This document shows, one piece after another, positions 49,717-61,181 of a stretch of DNA of 64,000 nt (its first letter is position 1; every line of letters starts with the position of its first letter). The DNA is taken from positions 1,984,001 to 2,048,000 of the forward strand of contig NC_015678.1 in assembly GCF_000164675.2 (NCBI RefSeq), read 5' to 3'. Below the pieces are notes generated by a model. The model did no database searches and was not told the origin of the DNA. It saw nothing but the letters and a program-made list of their open reading frames with translations. Both the position numbers and the translations under genes were made by a program. Source of the DNA: Streptococcus parasanguinis ATCC 15912 (GTDB lineage: Bacteria > Bacillota > Bacilli > Lactobacillales > Streptococcaceae).

Positions 49717-51417
49717 ATGGAGAAAATTACCTTAGAAACTGCAAAAACCGGTTCAGAGCTCGTTCTTGAAACCCTGCGTGATTTGGGCATTGACACGATT
49801 TTTGGTTATCCTGGTGGAGCGGTTTTGCCTTTATACGATGCCATCTATAGCTTTGAGGGTATCCAGCATATCTTGGGTCGTCATGAACAAGGATGCTTGC
49901 ATGAGGCTGAAGGCTACGCTAAATCAACTGGAAAGCTGGGTGTCGCAGTCGTCACTAGTGGACCGGGGGCGACCAATGCCATTACAGGGATTGCAGATGC
50001 CATGAGCGATAGTGTTCCCCTACTAGTCTTCACTGGTCAAGTCAATCGTGCGGGGATCGGGAAAGACGCTTTCCAAGAAGCGGATATTGTGGGAATTACC
50101 ATGCCCATCACCAAGTACAACTATCAAGTACGTGAGACGGCAGATATTCCGCGAATTATCACCGAAGCTGTCCATATTGCGACGACCGGCCGTCCTGGTC
50201 CGGTGGTGATTGACCTTCCAAAGGATGTGTCTGCTTTGGAGACAGATTTCATCTATGAACCAAGTGTGAAGCTTCCAAGCTACCAGCCTACCATTGAACC
50301 CAATGAATTGCAGATCAAAAAGATTTTGAAGCAATTGAGTAAGGCTAAAAAACCAGTTCTTCTTGCAGGTGGTGGTGTGAGTTACGCTGGAGCTGCAAAA
50401 GAGTTGATTGCTCTAGCAGAGCGCTATCAAATTCCAGTAGTGACCAGTCTTTTAGGTCAAGGAACGATTGCGACCAGTCATCCTCTTTTCCTAGGAATGG
50501 GAGGAATGCACGGATCCTTCGCGGCCAACATTGCCATGACAGAGACGGATTTCATGATTAGTGTTGGTTGTCGATTTGACGACCGTTTGACAGGGAATCC
50601 AAAGACTTTCGCTAAAAATGCTAAGGTTGCCCATATCGACATTGATCCTGCAGAGATTGGTAAGATCATTGCTGTCGACATTCCTGTTGTTGGCGATGCG
50701 AAGAAGGCCTTGCAGCAGTTGCTAGCAGAGCCAACGGTTCATAACAACACAGAAAAATGGATCGAAAAGGTGACCCAAGATAAGAACCGGGTTCGTTCAT
50801 ACGACAAGAAAGAACGGGTTGTGCAGCCACAAGCTGTGATTGAACGCATCGGAGAGTTGACCAAGGGTGACGCTATTGTCGTCACAGACGTTGGACAACA
50901 CCAAATGTGGGCAGCTCAATACTATCCTTACCAAAATGAGCGCCAATTGGTAACATCTGGTGGACTAGGAACGATGGGATTCGGTGTTCCTGCAGCTATC
51001 GGAGCGAAAATTGCCAATCCAGATAAAGAAGTTGTTCTCTTTGTCGGAGATGGTGGTTTCCAAATGACCAACCAAGAATTGGCGATCTTAAATATTTATA
51101 AGGTTCCGATCAAGGTTGTTATGCTCAACAACCACTCGCTTGGGATGGTCCGCCAATGGCAAGAAGCCTTCTATGATGGTCGGACATCAGAGTCAGTCTT
51201 TGATAGCCTTCCAGATTTCCAATTGATGGCGCAAGCTTACGGGATCAAGAATTATAAATTTGATAATCCTGAAACCCTAGAGAAGGATTTGGAAGTCATC
51301 ACAGAAGATGTACCAATGTTCATCGAAGTAGACATTTCTCGGAAAGAGCATGTTTTACCGATGGTACCAGCTGGTAAGAGTAATCATGAGATGTTGGGGG
51401 TGAAGTTTAATGCGTAG
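49717..51417 (+). CDS. ilvB: Acetolactate synthase, large catalytic subunit
   Basis: This 566-residue enzyme has ThDP-dependent domains: FGYPGGAVLPLYDAI, the catalytic Glu in GRHEQGCLHEAEGYA and the ThDP/Mg motif GDGGFQMTNQELAILNIYKVPIKVVMLNN-type near residue 440. It makes acetolactate or acetohydroxybutyrate at the start of valine/leucine/isoleucine synthesis. The frame opens at 49687, but AAAGGAGAGAC supports ATG 49717. It overlaps ilvN by 8 bp. Confidence 0.96.
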   Translation: MEKITLETAKTGSELVLETLRDLGIDTIFGYPGGAVLPLYDAIYSFEGIQHILGRHEQGCLHEAEGYAKSTGKLGVAVVTSGPGATNAITGIADAMSDSVPLLVFTGQVNRAGIGKDAFQEADIVGITMPITKYNYQVRETADIPRIITEAVHIATTGRPGPVVIDLPKDVSALETDFIYEPSVKLPSYQPTIEPNELQIKKILKQLSKAKKPVLLAGGGVSYAGAAKELIALAERYQIPVVTSLLGQGTIATSHPLFLGMGGMHGSFAANIAMTETDFMISVGCRFDDRLTGNPKTFAKNAKVAHIDIDPAEIGKIIAVDIPVVGDAKKALQQLLAEPTVHNNTEKWIEKVTQDKNRVRSYDKKERVVQPQAVIERIGELTKGDAIVVTDVGQHQMWAAQYYPYQNERQLVTSGGLGTMGFGVPAAIGAKIANPDKEVVLFVGDGGFQMTNQELAILNIYKVPIKVVMLNNHSLGMVRQWQEAFYDGRTSESVFDSLPDFQLMAQAYGIKNYKFDNPETLEKDLEVITEDVPMFIEVDISRKEHVLPMVPAGKSNHEMLGVKFNA

Positions 51418-51886
51418 AATGTTAACAGCCAAACTTCAAAACCGCTCAGGTGTTCTGAACCGCTTTACTGGAGTCTTGTCGAGACGTCAAGTCAATATCG
51501 AAAGTATCTCTGTTGGCGCAACAGAAAACCCTAATGTATCGCGGATTACCATTATCATTGATGTTGCTTCGCATGATGAAGTAGAGCAAATCATCAAACA
51601 GCTCAACCGCCAAGTGGATGTGATCCGTGTCCGGGATATCACAGATAAACCACACTTGGAGCGCGAAGTGATCCTGGTAAAAGTTTCTGCACCTGCTGAG
51701 AAGCGAGCAGAAATCTTGGCCATTATTCAACCTTTCCGTGCGACCGTGGTCGATGTGGCTCCAAGCTCTATCACCGTTCAAATGACGGGAAATGCAGAAA
51801 AGAGCGAAGCCCTTATTCGGGTTATTCGTCCGTATGGGATTAAAAACATCGCCCGCACCGGTGCAACTGGATTTACTCGAGATTAA
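51410..51886 (+). CDS. ilvN: Acetolactate synthase, small regulatory subunit
   Basis: This 158-residue protein has an N-terminal ACT domain (NRSGVLNRFTGVLSRRQVNIESISVGATE, the valine-binding part) and a C-terminal ALS_ss domain. It activates IlvB and gives feedback inhibition by valine. The ATG overlaps the ilvB stop region by 8 bp and GGGGTG lies upstream. Confidence 0.96.
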   Translation: MRRMLTAKLQNRSGVLNRFTGVLSRRQVNIESISVGATENPNVSRITIIIDVASHDEVEQIIKQLNRQVDVIRVRDITDKPHLEREVILVKVSAPAEKRAEILAIIQPFRATVVDVAPSSITVQMTGNAEKSEALIRVIRPYGIKNIARTGATGFTRD

Positions 51887-51933
51887 TTCTCACCTTAACA
51901 TTGTTAACTCCGCCTTAAAAAGGCAAATAATAA

Positions 51934-52977
<1,044 letters not shown>

Positions 52978-52993
52978 TTGTCTGTAGAAGACT

Positions 52994-53025
52994 AAGCAAG
53001 TTGGGACACCCTGGCTTGCTTTTTT
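52994..53025 (+). terminator. ilvC terminator
   Basis: AAGCAAG...CTTGCTTTTTT hairpin lies between ilvC and ilvA, so ilvA may be read through only partly. Confidence 0.8.
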
Positions 53026-53048
53026 GACCAATACACAAGAGGTATGAA

Positions 53049-54299
53049 ATGATAACAGCAAAAGATGTGGCTAAGGCCCATAAAATATTAAGAGGAGTCG
53101 TTGTTAATACGCCTCTTGAATACGACCACTATTTATCTGAAAAATATGGGGCAAAGATATATTTGAAAAAAGAAAATGCCCAACGTGTTCGTTCGTTCAA
53201 GATTCGTGGAGCGTATTTTGCAATTTCTCAACTCTCAAAAGAAGAGCGTGAGCGTGGGGTAGTGTGTGCTTCTGCGGGAAACCATGCGCAAGGGGTTGCT
53301 TATACTTGTAATGAAATGAAGATTCCAGCGACCATCTTCATGCCGATTACAACACCTCAACAAAAGATCGGCCAAGTCCGATTCTTTGGTGGGGATTATG
53401 TAACAATCAAGTTGGTGGGGGATACCTTTGACGCGTCAGCTAAGGCTGCCCAAGAATTTACTCTCGCAGAAAAGCGGACCTTTATTGACCCGTTTGATGA
53501 TCCACATGTACAGGCTGGCCAAGGAACAGTGGCCTATGAAATTCTTGAGGAAGCTCGAAAAGAATCGATTGTCTTTGATGCTGTCCTCGTTCCTGTTGGT
53601 GGAGGAGGCCTCATTTCAGGTGTTTCTACCTACATCAAAGAAACGGATCCTCGGATTGAGGTCATTGGGGTAGAGGCTGAAGGAGCGCGCTCCATGAAGG
53701 CTGCTTTTGAAGCAGGTGGTCCCGTCAAATTACCAGAAATCGATAAGTTTGCAGACGGGATTGCTGTGCAAAAGGTGGGCCAATTGACTTACGAAGTAAC
53801 CCGCCAGCATGTGGAAACTCTTGTTGGAGTCGATGAAGGCTTGATTTCAGAGACCTTGATTGATCTTTATTCTAAACAAGGGATCGTAGCTGAACCAGCG
53901 GGAGCTGCCAGTGTGGCATCCCTTGAAATCTTGCGCGAATACATCAAGGGGAAAACCATTTGTTGTATTATCTCAGGTGGGAATAATGATATTAACCGCA
54001 TGCCTGAAATGGAAGAGCGGGCTTTGATCTACGATGGAGTAAAACACTACTTTATCGTCAACTTCCCACAACGTCCAGGGGCCCTTCGAGAATTTGTAAA
54101 TGATATCTTAGGGCCAAACGATGATATCACACGTTTTGAATACATCAAGCGTGCTAGTAAGGGAACAGGCCCTGTCTTGATTGGGGTTACTTTGGCCAAT
54201 AAGCATGACTATGCAGGTTTGGTCAATCGTATTGAGCGTTTTGATCCGTCTTTCATTAACTTGAACGGAAATGAAACTCTCTATAATATGTTGGTCTGA
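53049..54299 (+). CDS. ilvA: Threonine ammonia-lyase IlvA
   Basis: This 416-residue PLP enzyme makes 2-oxobutanoate for isoleucine. The PLP Lys is in VRSFKIRGAY, with the glycine loop PVGGGGLISG. A single C-terminal ACT-like regulatory domain (RPGALREFVNDILGPNDDI) gives the short form typical of Firmicutes. AAGAGGTATGAA lies before the ATG. Confidence 0.95.
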   Translation: MITAKDVAKAHKILRGVVVNTPLEYDHYLSEKYGAKIYLKKENAQRVRSFKIRGAYFAISQLSKEERERGVVCASAGNHAQGVAYTCNEMKIPATIFMPITTPQQKIGQVRFFGGDYVTIKLVGDTFDASAKAAQEFTLAEKRTFIDPFDDPHVQAGQGTVAYEILEEARKESIVFDAVLVPVGGGGLISGVSTYIKETDPRIEVIGVEAEGARSMKAAFEAGGPVKLPEIDKFADGIAVQKVGQLTYEVTRQHVETLVGVDEGLISETLIDLYSKQGIVAEPAGAASVASLEILREYIKGKTICCIISGGNNDINRMPEMEERALIYDGVKHYFIVNFPQRPGALREFVNDILGPNDDITRFEYIKRASKGTGPVLIGVTLANKHDYAGLVNRIERFDPSFINLNGNETLYNMLV

Positions 54300-54351
54300 G
54301 AATAGTATAGCAACATCGTATTTCTATACAGTGGATGGTTTTTATCAAATT

Positions 54352-54386
54352 AAGCAATATATTTTTATGGAATATATTGCTTTTTT
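54352..54386 (+). terminator. ilvA terminator
   Basis: AAGCAATATAT...ATATATTGCTTTTTT forms a long A/T-rich stem. Confidence 0.85.
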
Positions 54387-54435
54387 GTTAGGACTTGTGA
54401 TATGATATGCATAAATTACAAGGAGGGATACTTTT

Positions 54436-55329
54436 ATGTCTGTATTCTTTTTATTTCTATTGTTCTTACTGTTGGTCATAGGTGGAATTGTGATTAGCTC
54501 ACTTTATGTGGTCAAGCAACAATCCGTTGCCATCATCGAACGTTTTGGTCGCTATCAAAAAATTAGCGATAGTGGCATTCATATGCGAGCGCCTTTTGGC
54601 ATCGATAAAATTGCAGCACGTGTTCAATTGCGCGTCTTGCAGAGTGAGATTGTGGTTGAAACAAAAACTCAGGATAACGTATTCGTTACCATGAATGTGG
54701 CAACCCAATACCGAGTGAACGAAAGCAACGTAAAGGATGCCTACTACAAACTCATGCGTCCAGAATCACAGATTAAATCATACATTGAAGATGCTCTTCG
54801 TTCTTCTGTGCCTAAGTTGACCTTAGATGAATTGTTTGAGAAAAAAGATGAAATTGCTCTTGAAGTTCAAAAACAAGTAGCAGAAGAAATGTCAACTTAT
54901 GGATATATTATTGTTAAAACCTTGATTACCAAAGTTGAGCCAGATGCTGAAGTGAAACAATCCATGAATGAGATCAATGCGGCGCAAAGAAAACGCGTAG
55001 CAGCTCAGGAATTGGCAGAAGCAGACAAGATCAAGATCGTTACTGCTGCTGAAGCAGAGGCGGAAAAAGACCGTTTGCACGGGGTTGGTATTGCCGAGCA
55101 ACGGAAGGCCATTGTCGATGGATTGGCAGACTCTATTAAAGAGTTAAAAGGTGCGAATGTAGATTTGACCGAAGAACAAATCATGTCTATTCTCTTAACC
55201 AACCAATACTTGGATACCTTAAATAATTTTGCAGATAAAGAAGGGAATAATACGATTTTCCTACCAGCAAACCCAGATGGCGTCGAAAACATTCGTACAC
55301 AAATATTATCAGCCCTGAAAGCAAAGTAA
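54436..55329 (+). CDS. SPFH/Band 7 domain membrane protein (stomatin/prohibitin-like)
   Basis: This 297-residue protein has an N-terminal membrane helix (about 2-25), an SPFH domain (about 26-190: VKQQSVAIIERFGRYQKISDSGIHMRAPFG) and a coiled coil with AEAEAEKDRLHG. Such proteins scaffold membrane microdomains and oligomerise into rings. Bacterial ones often sit beside NfeD proteases, but none is present here. AAGGAGGG precedes the ATG. Confidence 0.92.
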   Translation: MSVFFLFLLFLLLVIGGIVISSLYVVKQQSVAIIERFGRYQKISDSGIHMRAPFGIDKIAARVQLRVLQSEIVVETKTQDNVFVTMNVATQYRVNESNVKDAYYKLMRPESQIKSYIEDALRSSVPKLTLDELFEKKDEIALEVQKQVAEEMSTYGYIIVKTLITKVEPDAEVKQSMNEINAAQRKRVAAQELAEADKIKIVTAAEAEAEKDRLHGVGIAEQRKAIVDGLADSIKELKGANVDLTEEQIMSILLTNQYLDTLNNFADKEGNNTIFLPANPDGVENIRTQILSALKAK

Positions 55330-55376
55330 ACTTTTTATCATTTTTTAAAAAAGGTTCGTATTTTCAGCAATTTTAG

Positions 55377-55405
55377 TTGACAAAATGTGCAAAAAAATTT
55401 ATATT
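55377..55405 (+). promoter_or_regulatory. Promoter of the 71-residue protein gene
   Basis: A perfect TTGACA and TATATT are 17 bp apart, about 33 bp before the start. Confidence 0.7.
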
Positions 55406-55437
55406 AGTATTGGAAATAATAATATAGGAGAAAGATC

Positions 55438-55653
55438 ATGGCCAAATCGAACTTTGAAAAAGTAGAATCAGTTGTTGGTTGGGTACGCGATAAGAAAATT
55501 ACGGGATATCGTATCAGTAAAGAAACAAATGCCCGTGAAATGTCTATCATTGCCTTGGCTCAAGGACGTGCAAAAGTGAAGAATATCTCGTTTGAAACTG
55601 CACTTGGATTGATTGATTTTTATGACAAAAATCATCAAAAATTCGAAGATTAA
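55438..55653 (+). CDS. Small HTH-like protein of unknown function
   Basis: This 71-residue basic protein reads like a cut-down helix-turn-helix (KITGYRISKETNAREMSIIALAQGRAKVKNISFETALGLIDFY), similar in outline to small XRE-like proteins, but no family is certain. It has its own strong promoter, AGGAGA ribosome site and terminator, so it is a real independent gene. Confidence 0.75.
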   Translation: MAKSNFEKVESVVGWVRDKKITGYRISKETNAREMSIIALAQGRAKVKNISFETALGLIDFYDKNHQKFED

Positions 55654-55669
55654 TTTGTTGTTCCAATTG

Positions 55670-55700
55670 AAAACCAGAGAGTTTGCTCTCTGGTTTTTTT
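55670..55700 (+). terminator. Terminator after the 71-residue gene
   Basis: AAACCAGAGAG-tttg-CTCTCTGGTTTTTTT forms an intrinsic terminator. Confidence 0.92.
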
Positions 55701-55726
55701 CGATGCCTCAAAAGCAGAAGCGCTAC

Positions 55727-55768
55727 AAAAAAAACAGCTTGCTTCTATACTGGTAAGCAAACTGTTTC
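55727..55768 (-). terminator. glnQ terminator
   Basis: On the minus strand AACAGTTTGCTT pairs with AAGCAAGCTGTT and is followed by a T run. Confidence 0.85.
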
Positions 55769-55774
55769 AAGAGA

Positions 55775-56515
55775 TTAATGTAAGAAGCGTTGAAGGAATT
55801 CCTTGGTCCGTTCTTCTTTTGGATTGCTAAAGATTTCTTTTGGATCACCTTGCTCAGCGATGACACCCTTGTCCATGAAGATGACCCGGCTAGAGACATC
55901 GCGGGCAAATTCCATTTCGTGGGTGACGACAATCATGGTGAGTCCTTCTTTTGCAAGCTCCTGCATGATTTTCAAGACTTCCCCAACCATTTCTGGGTCT
56001 AGGGCAGAAGTCGGTTCATCGAAGAGAATGGCATCAGGATCCATTGAGAGAGCACGTGCGATGGCGACCCGTTGCTTTTGACCACCTGAAAGTTGTTTCG
56101 GACGGGCAGCCCAATATTGAGATCCCATACCGACTTTTTCAAGGTTTTCTTTGGCAACTTTTTCTGCAGTTTCACGATCACGCTTGAGGACGGTCGTTTG
56201 TGCAACGATGGTATTTTCCAAGACGTTTAAATTTTCGAAGAGATTAAAACTTTGGAAAACCATCCCCAATTTCTCGCGGTAGTGGGTAAGATCATACTCA
56301 GGATCAAGGACATTTTGCCCACGATAGAGAATCTCTCCAGCAGTAGGAGTCTCTAGAAGATTGATGGAGCGAAGGAAGGTTGATTTTCCGCTACCAGAGC
56401 TCCCGATGATGGAGATCACCTCTCCTTTTTCAACGGTGAGCGAAATATCTTTCAAAACCTCATTTTGACCATAAGATTTTTTTAAATGTTGAATTTCAAG
56501 AATTTTTTCTGACAT
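55775..56515 (-). CDS. glnQ: Polar amino acid ABC transporter ATP-binding protein (GlnQ type)
   Basis: This 246-residue importer ATPase has Walker [10 protein letters not shown] (about 36-44), signature [15 protein letters not shown] and Walker [15 protein letters not shown]. It drives uptake of glutamine/glutamate or a similar polar amino acid together with the fused binding-protein/permease encoded immediately upstream (1-bp overlap TAATG). AAGGAGGTG precedes the ATG. Confidence 0.94.
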   Translation of the reverse strand: MSEKILEIQHLKKSYGQNEVLKDISLTVEKGEVISIIGSSGSGKSTFLRSINLLETPTAGEILYRGQNVLDPEYDLTHYREKLGMVFQSFNLFENLNVLENTIVAQTTVLKRDRETAEKVAKENLEKVGMGSQYWAARPKQLSGGQKQRVAIARALSMDPDAILFDEPTSALDPEMVGEVLKIMQELAKEGLTMIVVTHEMEFARDVSSRVIFMDKGVIAEQGDPKEIFSNPKEERTKEFLQRFLH

Positions 56516-58077
56516 TATTTCACCTCCTTGACTTGCATTTGATTTGCACCTGTAGTATAAGTATCAGAATCTAAGCGACGTTCGATGTAGCGAAGGATTC
56601 GTGTGATAGTAAAGGTGAGAACGAAGTAAATCACAGCGATGATCGTAAAGGTTGGGAAGTATTGGTAGTTTTGAGTTGCGACCGTATTTCCTGTAAAGTA
56701 CAGTTCAACTACAGAGATAACATTCAAAACAGATGTATCCTTGATGTTAATACCAAATTCATTCCCTGTTGCTGGCAAGATATTGCGAACAACCTGTGGA
56801 AGGACGACCTTGCGCATGGTTTGTCCATGGGTCATTCCTAGAGCAGTCGCTGCTTCAAACTGACCTGGATCCACTGCTAAGATCCCACCACGAACAATCT
56901 CACTCATATAAGCTCCGGTATTGATGGATACGATAAAGATGGCGGCCCAGGTACGATCCAAGGAAATGTTGAAGGCTTGGGCGGAACCGTAGAAAATGAC
57001 CATGGATTGAACGATCATCGGAGTTCCACGGAAGATTTCAATGTAGACATTGAGGAACCAACCAAAGGCAGTTTGGCATCCAGCAAGGAATTTATTTTTA
57101 GCCTTCGGAGCTGTCCGGAAGACACCGATTAACAAACCGATAATCAACCCAGCGATAGTTCCAGTCATAGAGATTAAGAGGGTCATTCCAGTTCCCCGTA
57201 AGAACTGTGGGCCATTATCCTTTAAAATCTTCATCATTTGGCTAAAGAAAGTCTGCTTATCATCACTAGCATCACTGGAAGCTGGTTGCTTCTTAATCAT
57301 ATCATCCATGAGTTTGACTTGGTCTTCAGACGAAATCTTAGCTAGTGCGGCATTGACTTGGTCAATTCTAGTGTCACCCTTCTTCATCCCGATAGCGATA
57401 GTCGCATCTTCTTCCCCAACTTCAAATCCTTTTTTGAATTGAATCATCTTAAATTTAGAATTAGCGGACTCGGCGGTTAGGGCTTCGGGACGTTCAGAAA
57501 CATAGGCATCGATAACACCTGATTCTAAAGCTTGCCGCATCTGGGCGAAATCACCCATTGCAGTTTCTTGTTTCACACCCTTTAGTTGGGAAATGAGAGA
57601 ATAGAGGTAGACCCCTTGTTGAGAGGTGACCTTTGCATCCTTAAAGTCATCTAGGCTAGTAGCGTTTGCATAGTTTCCATCTTTACGAACGAGCATGACC
57701 GGTTCACTGGTATAGTAGCTCTTGGAGAAGGCGACCTCTTTTTTACGTTCAGCGGTTGGACTCATCCCAGCGATAATCATATCGATTTTACCAGAAGTGA
57801 GGGCTGGAATTAAACCGTTCCAAGATGTTTTTACGATCAGAGGTTTTTTACCTAACTCCTCAGCAACTTTTTTGGCGATTTGGACATCGTACCCATTGGC
57901 ATATTGATTGGTACCGTCAATTTTAACAGCTCCATTTGCATCATCTTCTTGGGTCCAGTTGAAAGGAGCATAAGCTGCTTCCATCCCAATACGTAAATAG
58001 TCATCTGCATGAGCAATCTGTGTGATCCCTAAGCAAATGAAAAGCCCTGTTAAGAGCGCAAATATTGTTTTTTTCAT
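56515..58077 (-). CDS. glnP: Glutamine ABC transporter fused substrate-binding and permease protein
   Basis: This 520-residue fusion has a signal peptide (residues 1-24, AHA-DD cleavage), a type 3 periplasmic-binding domain (about 28-260: [28 protein letters not shown]) and a permease domain (about 285-505) with the EAA motif [21 protein letters not shown]. Such fusions are common in lactic acid bacteria (GlnPQ). Substrate is probably glutamine or glutamate. The promoter (minus TTGAAA/TACAAT, 17 bp apart) lies at 58110-58138. Confidence 0.92.
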   Translation of the reverse strand: MKKTIFALLTGLFICLGITQIAHADDYLRIGMEAAYAPFNWTQEDDANGAVKIDGTNQYANGYDVQIAKKVAEELGKKPLIVKTSWNGLIPALTSGKIDMIIAGMSPTAERKKEVAFSKSYYTSEPVMLVRKDGNYANATSLDDFKDAKVTSQQGVYLYSLISQLKGVKQETAMGDFAQMRQALESGVIDAYVSERPEALTAESANSKFKMIQFKKGFEVGEEDATIAIGMKKGDTRIDQVNAALAKISSEDQVKLMDDMIKKQPASSDASDDKQTFFSQMMKILKDNGPQFLRGTGMTLLISMTGTIAGLIIGLLIGVFRTAPKAKNKFLAGCQTAFGWFLNVYIEIFRGTPMIVQSMVIFYGSAQAFNISLDRTWAAIFIVSINTGAYMSEIVRGGILAVDPGQFEAATALGMTHGQTMRKVVLPQVVRNILPATGNEFGINIKDTSVLNVISVVELYFTGNTVATQNYQYFPTFTIIAVIYFVLTFTITRILRYIERRLDSDTYTTGANQMQVKEVK

Positions 58078-58109
58078 TTTTTCTCCTCTTCCTTATTTTA
58101 ACTTCTCCT

Positions 58110-58138
58110 ATTGTACAGTAAAATAGGCTGCATTTCAA
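58110..58138 (-). promoter_or_regulatory. glnPQ promoter
   Basis: On the minus strand TTGAAA (complement of 58133-58138) and TACAAT (complement of 58110-58115) are 17 bp apart. It is divergent from the DUF2207 gene. Confidence 0.75.
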
Positions 58139-58194
58139 ATATGGTCCTCTTTTTATTTAAAAAATGCTATAATAATACAAAGGAGCGTGATCAA

Positions 58195-60102
58195 ATGAAA
58201 AAGTATTTGTATGTTTTTTTCGCTTTTCTGGCCTGCCTTTTTGTCAGTCAGAATGTCCAGGCATCTAGCCCATCTTATGATGTTCTTTATTATGGTGGGA
58301 CCTTGACCTTGGACACCTGGGATGACGCCACCTATGAGGAAGAACTGGTTTATTATTTCAAAGATTCTTATAGAGGGCAGTATGTCAGTCTAGGTACGGC
58401 GGGGAACATGCCACAAGGCTTTGCAATTGAGATACCGCCAAAGGTTGAGGTGGAAGGTCGTGATCTTCAAAGAGAACCCGAGATTACGAATCTAGGTGAT
58501 GGCTACCGAGTGAAAATTTATAACAGTGGTGTGGCGACAGATACAGTCAAAATTAAAGTCACATGGAAATTAAAAAATCTTCTTTATTCACACAAGGATA
58601 TCTTGCAGTTGAACTGGAAACCGATAACAGATGGTGATCAGAAGGTGGATGAAGTTCAGTTTCGTGTCATCCCTAAGTTCGCGCCCGCCAATGCCCAATC
58701 GGAACTGTATATCCATACAGCCTTTATGGGACCGGATGTGACTGTGAAGAAAGAAGATGGAATCTATTCTGCTACTTTCTATAACCTAGGCAAAGGAAAG
58801 GCTGTGGAGTTGTATGGTTACTGGTTGAAGTCAGACCTAACTACCTTGTATGATTCTGGTCGAAATACCGGATTGACCAAATTGGATGAATTTCACAAAA
58901 ACCAAGCTAAAATTGAACAGGAAAAATACTGGACACGCATGTTTTGGAATTGGATCTTGCCAGTCTTGATTTTTGCACTCTGGCTTCTTGCTCTCTTGGG
59001 CCGCAACCGGTTCAAAAAAATGATTTGGCCTGGTGTGACCTATCCGACCAATACTCGTCTTTATGAGATTCCACAGGACATTGCACCTCTAATTATGAGT
59101 TCGGTTGTTTATTCAGCCGAACTAGACGAGGCCTCCCCTACCAATAAAGAGAAGGCAACTCCTCCGGTGTTTACATTTGAAAAAATGCTTCAAGCTACAT
59201 TGCTGGATTTGATGGATCGTGGAGTGATTGTCTACGAGCAGCAAGGAAATGAAGTCGTTTTGACCAGAAAGTCTCATGGACATGTGGATGATTTTGAACG
59301 CTCCTTTATGAATATGGCTTTTGGGGATCAGGTTTCCTGTCCTGTAAACCGTCTCTTTGAGAATTATGAATTTAGTGATGATGTATACAAACATGCCAAA
59401 AAAGCAGATCAAGATGCGATTCGTTCACTAGGAAGTAAGGCTCAGGCTCGTTTTGATACGGCTGTGAACCAAGTGGCCCGAGATGTTCATCGCAAGGTGG
59501 AAGATCTCCATTTGCCAAGCTACTATCGCCCTTTAGAGGCAAAAGAAGAAGCGCAAGCTAGACGAAGTCTCTTCTTTGGTTGGGCTGCTTGGTTTATCGC
59601 TCTTGGAGCAGAAATCTTTGCCATCTTTGGGATGGGTTGGTTCTCTGTTCCTTGTTTGATAGGGATCCTCATACTTTGGTTTATGCCAGTGCGCTTCAAT
59701 GGTGTCTTTAAAGCTTGTCTACGAGATGGGGTTGTCAATCTTGCGGGTGCTGAGCAACGCTATTACTGGGATAGTTTTGGTCGGATGTTGAAAGAGATTG
59801 CTCACCTCAACGATGCAGAGTTGCAGTCTCTGGTCCTATGGAATCGGTTATTGGTCTATGCGGCCTTGTATGGTGTAGCCGATCAGGTCACAAAGGTCAT
59901 GAAACTTCGGAATATTCATTTAGAAAATCAAGCCTTAAATGCCTTCGTTTACACCCCATTCTATCATGATGTGACCCACTCAAGTCATGCCATGTCTACT
60001 TATGGATCGACAGCATCGACGGCTAGTCATTTCACAGTTTCCTCTGGTAGTGGAGGAGGCTTCTCTGGCGGTGGTGGCGGCGGAGGCTTTGGTGCTTTCT
60101 AA
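58195..60102 (+). CDS. DUF2207 membrane protein (YciQ-like) with glycine-rich tail
   Basis: The protein has 635 residues from ATG 58195 (AAAGGAGCG upstream; the frame from 58111 lies before the promoter). It has a signal peptide (cleavage around VQA-SS), a large extracellular DUF2207 domain (about 25-245), one helix at about 250-270 and a helix pair at about 465-510. The C-terminal part ends in a Ser/Gly-rich tail (GGGFSGGGGGGGFGAF) that typifies this family. Function is unknown. Confidence 0.9.
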   Translation: MKKYLYVFFAFLACLFVSQNVQASSPSYDVLYYGGTLTLDTWDDATYEEELVYYFKDSYRGQYVSLGTAGNMPQGFAIEIPPKVEVEGRDLQREPEITNLGDGYRVKIYNSGVATDTVKIKVTWKLKNLLYSHKDILQLNWKPITDGDQKVDEVQFRVIPKFAPANAQSELYIHTAFMGPDVTVKKEDGIYSATFYNLGKGKAVELYGYWLKSDLTTLYDSGRNTGLTKLDEFHKNQAKIEQEKYWTRMFWNWILPVLIFALWLLALLGRNRFKKMIWPGVTYPTNTRLYEIPQDIAPLIMSSVVYSAELDEASPTNKEKATPPVFTFEKMLQATLLDLMDRGVIVYEQQGNEVVLTRKSHGHVDDFERSFMNMAFGDQVSCPVNRLFENYEFSDDVYKHAKKADQDAIRSLGSKAQARFDTAVNQVARDVHRKVEDLHLPSYYRPLEAKEEAQARRSLFFGWAAWFIALGAEIFAIFGMGWFSVPCLIGILILWFMPVRFNGVFKACLRDGVVNLAGAEQRYYWDSFGRMLKEIAHLNDAELQSLVLWNRLLVYAALYGVADQVTKVMKLRNIHLENQALNAFVYTPFYHDVTHSSHAMSTYGSTASTASHFTVSSGSGGGFSGGGGGGGFGAF

Positions 60103-60210
60103 TAAGCCAAAAGATCAGTCATAGTCACTCAGGCCATACTGGCTGGAGCGATCTAGCCTGGCGAATAGAATTATGATATAATAGAGCAAATGTAAGTTTA
60201 GGAGAAAAAG

Positions 60211-61047
60211 ATGTTTCTGATCGAATTAATCAAGGCGGTTCTTTTTGGGATTGTCGAGGGGATTACAGAATGGTTGCCGATCTCAAGTACAGGTCACTTG
60301 ATTCTGTTACAGGATTTTGTGCAGTTTAAAAATCAAGATCCAGCCTTTATGGAGATGTTCAATGTCGTGATCCAATTGGGTGCGATCCTAGCGGTTGTGG
60401 TGATTTATTTCGATAAATTGTATCCCTTCAAACCTGGTAAATCTCCACTAGAAGTACGTCGAACTTGGCAATTATGGGCAAAAGTTGCGGTTGCAACGCT
60501 CCCGCTTGTCTTTGTTTTTAAATTAGATGATTGGTTTGAGGCTCATTTTCACAATTCTATTTCTGTTGCGATTATGTTGATCACCTACGGGATTGCCTTT
60601 ATCTATCTGGAAAGACGAGAACAAGTTGAGCCAGCAGTAACGGAATTGCATAAGCTACCTTATCGAACAGCTCTTTATATCGGACTCTTCCAAGTTTTAT
60701 CGCTATTTCCAGGAACAAGCCGTTCAGGTGCTACGATTGTAGGTGGCTTGATCAATGGTGTTAGCCGTCCAGTAGTGACAGAATTTACCTTTTATTTGGG
60801 GATCCCAGCTATGTTTGGTGCTAGCCTCTTAAAGGTTGGAAAATTCGCTCTTGGCGGACATTCACTAGCACTGGGGCAACTCTTTATTCTACTGGTAGCG
60901 ATGGGAGTGGCCTTTGTGGTCAGCATGTACGCCATCCGCTTCTTGACAGATTATGTGAAAAATCATGATTTCACCGTCTTTGGGAAATACCGGATCGTTC
61001 TTGGTTCCATCTTGTTATTGTATGGCCTCTTCCGTGTTATTTTCTAA
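60211..61047 (+). CDS. uppP: Undecaprenyl-diphosphatase UppP (BacA)
   Basis: This 278-residue membrane enzyme recycles the lipid carrier by removing a phosphate from undecaprenyl pyrophosphate and contributes to bacitracin tolerance. Catalytic motifs [15 protein letters not shown] (about 17-31) and [10 protein letters not shown] (about 169-178) are intact. It has eight or so membrane helices. TATAAT at 60176 lies close upstream. A terminator follows. Confidence 0.96.
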   Translation: MFLIELIKAVLFGIVEGITEWLPISSTGHLILLQDFVQFKNQDPAFMEMFNVVIQLGAILAVVVIYFDKLYPFKPGKSPLEVRRTWQLWAKVAVATLPLVFVFKLDDWFEAHFHNSISVAIMLITYGIAFIYLERREQVEPAVTELHKLPYRTALYIGLFQVLSLFPGTSRSGATIVGGLINGVSRPVVTEFTFYLGIPAMFGASLLKVGKFALGGHSLALGQLFILLVAMGVAFVVSMYAIRFLTDYVKNHDFTVFGKYRIVLGSILLLYGLFRVIF

Positions 61048-61078
61048 GAGAACGGTTGAACTCGATCAAATTATTTTC

Positions 61079-61109
61079 GAGGTTGGAGACTTTTGTCCCG
61101 ACCTCTTTT
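61079..61109 (+). terminator. uppP terminator
   Basis: GAGGTTGGaGAC-tttt-GTCcCGACCTC plus TTTTC forms the hairpin. Its sequence resembles the end of the 180-bp repeat family. Confidence 0.8.
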
Positions 61110-61124
61110 CTATGCATCCTTTTT

Positions 61125-61153
61125 TTGAATTCTATCCAATTTTTTAGTATAAT
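61125..61153 (+). promoter_or_regulatory. mecA promoter
   Basis: TTGAAT and TATAAT are 17 bp apart, about 28 bp before the gene. Confidence 0.75.
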
Positions 61154-61181
61154 AGTAAGACTAGAAGTATGAGGTTATGCT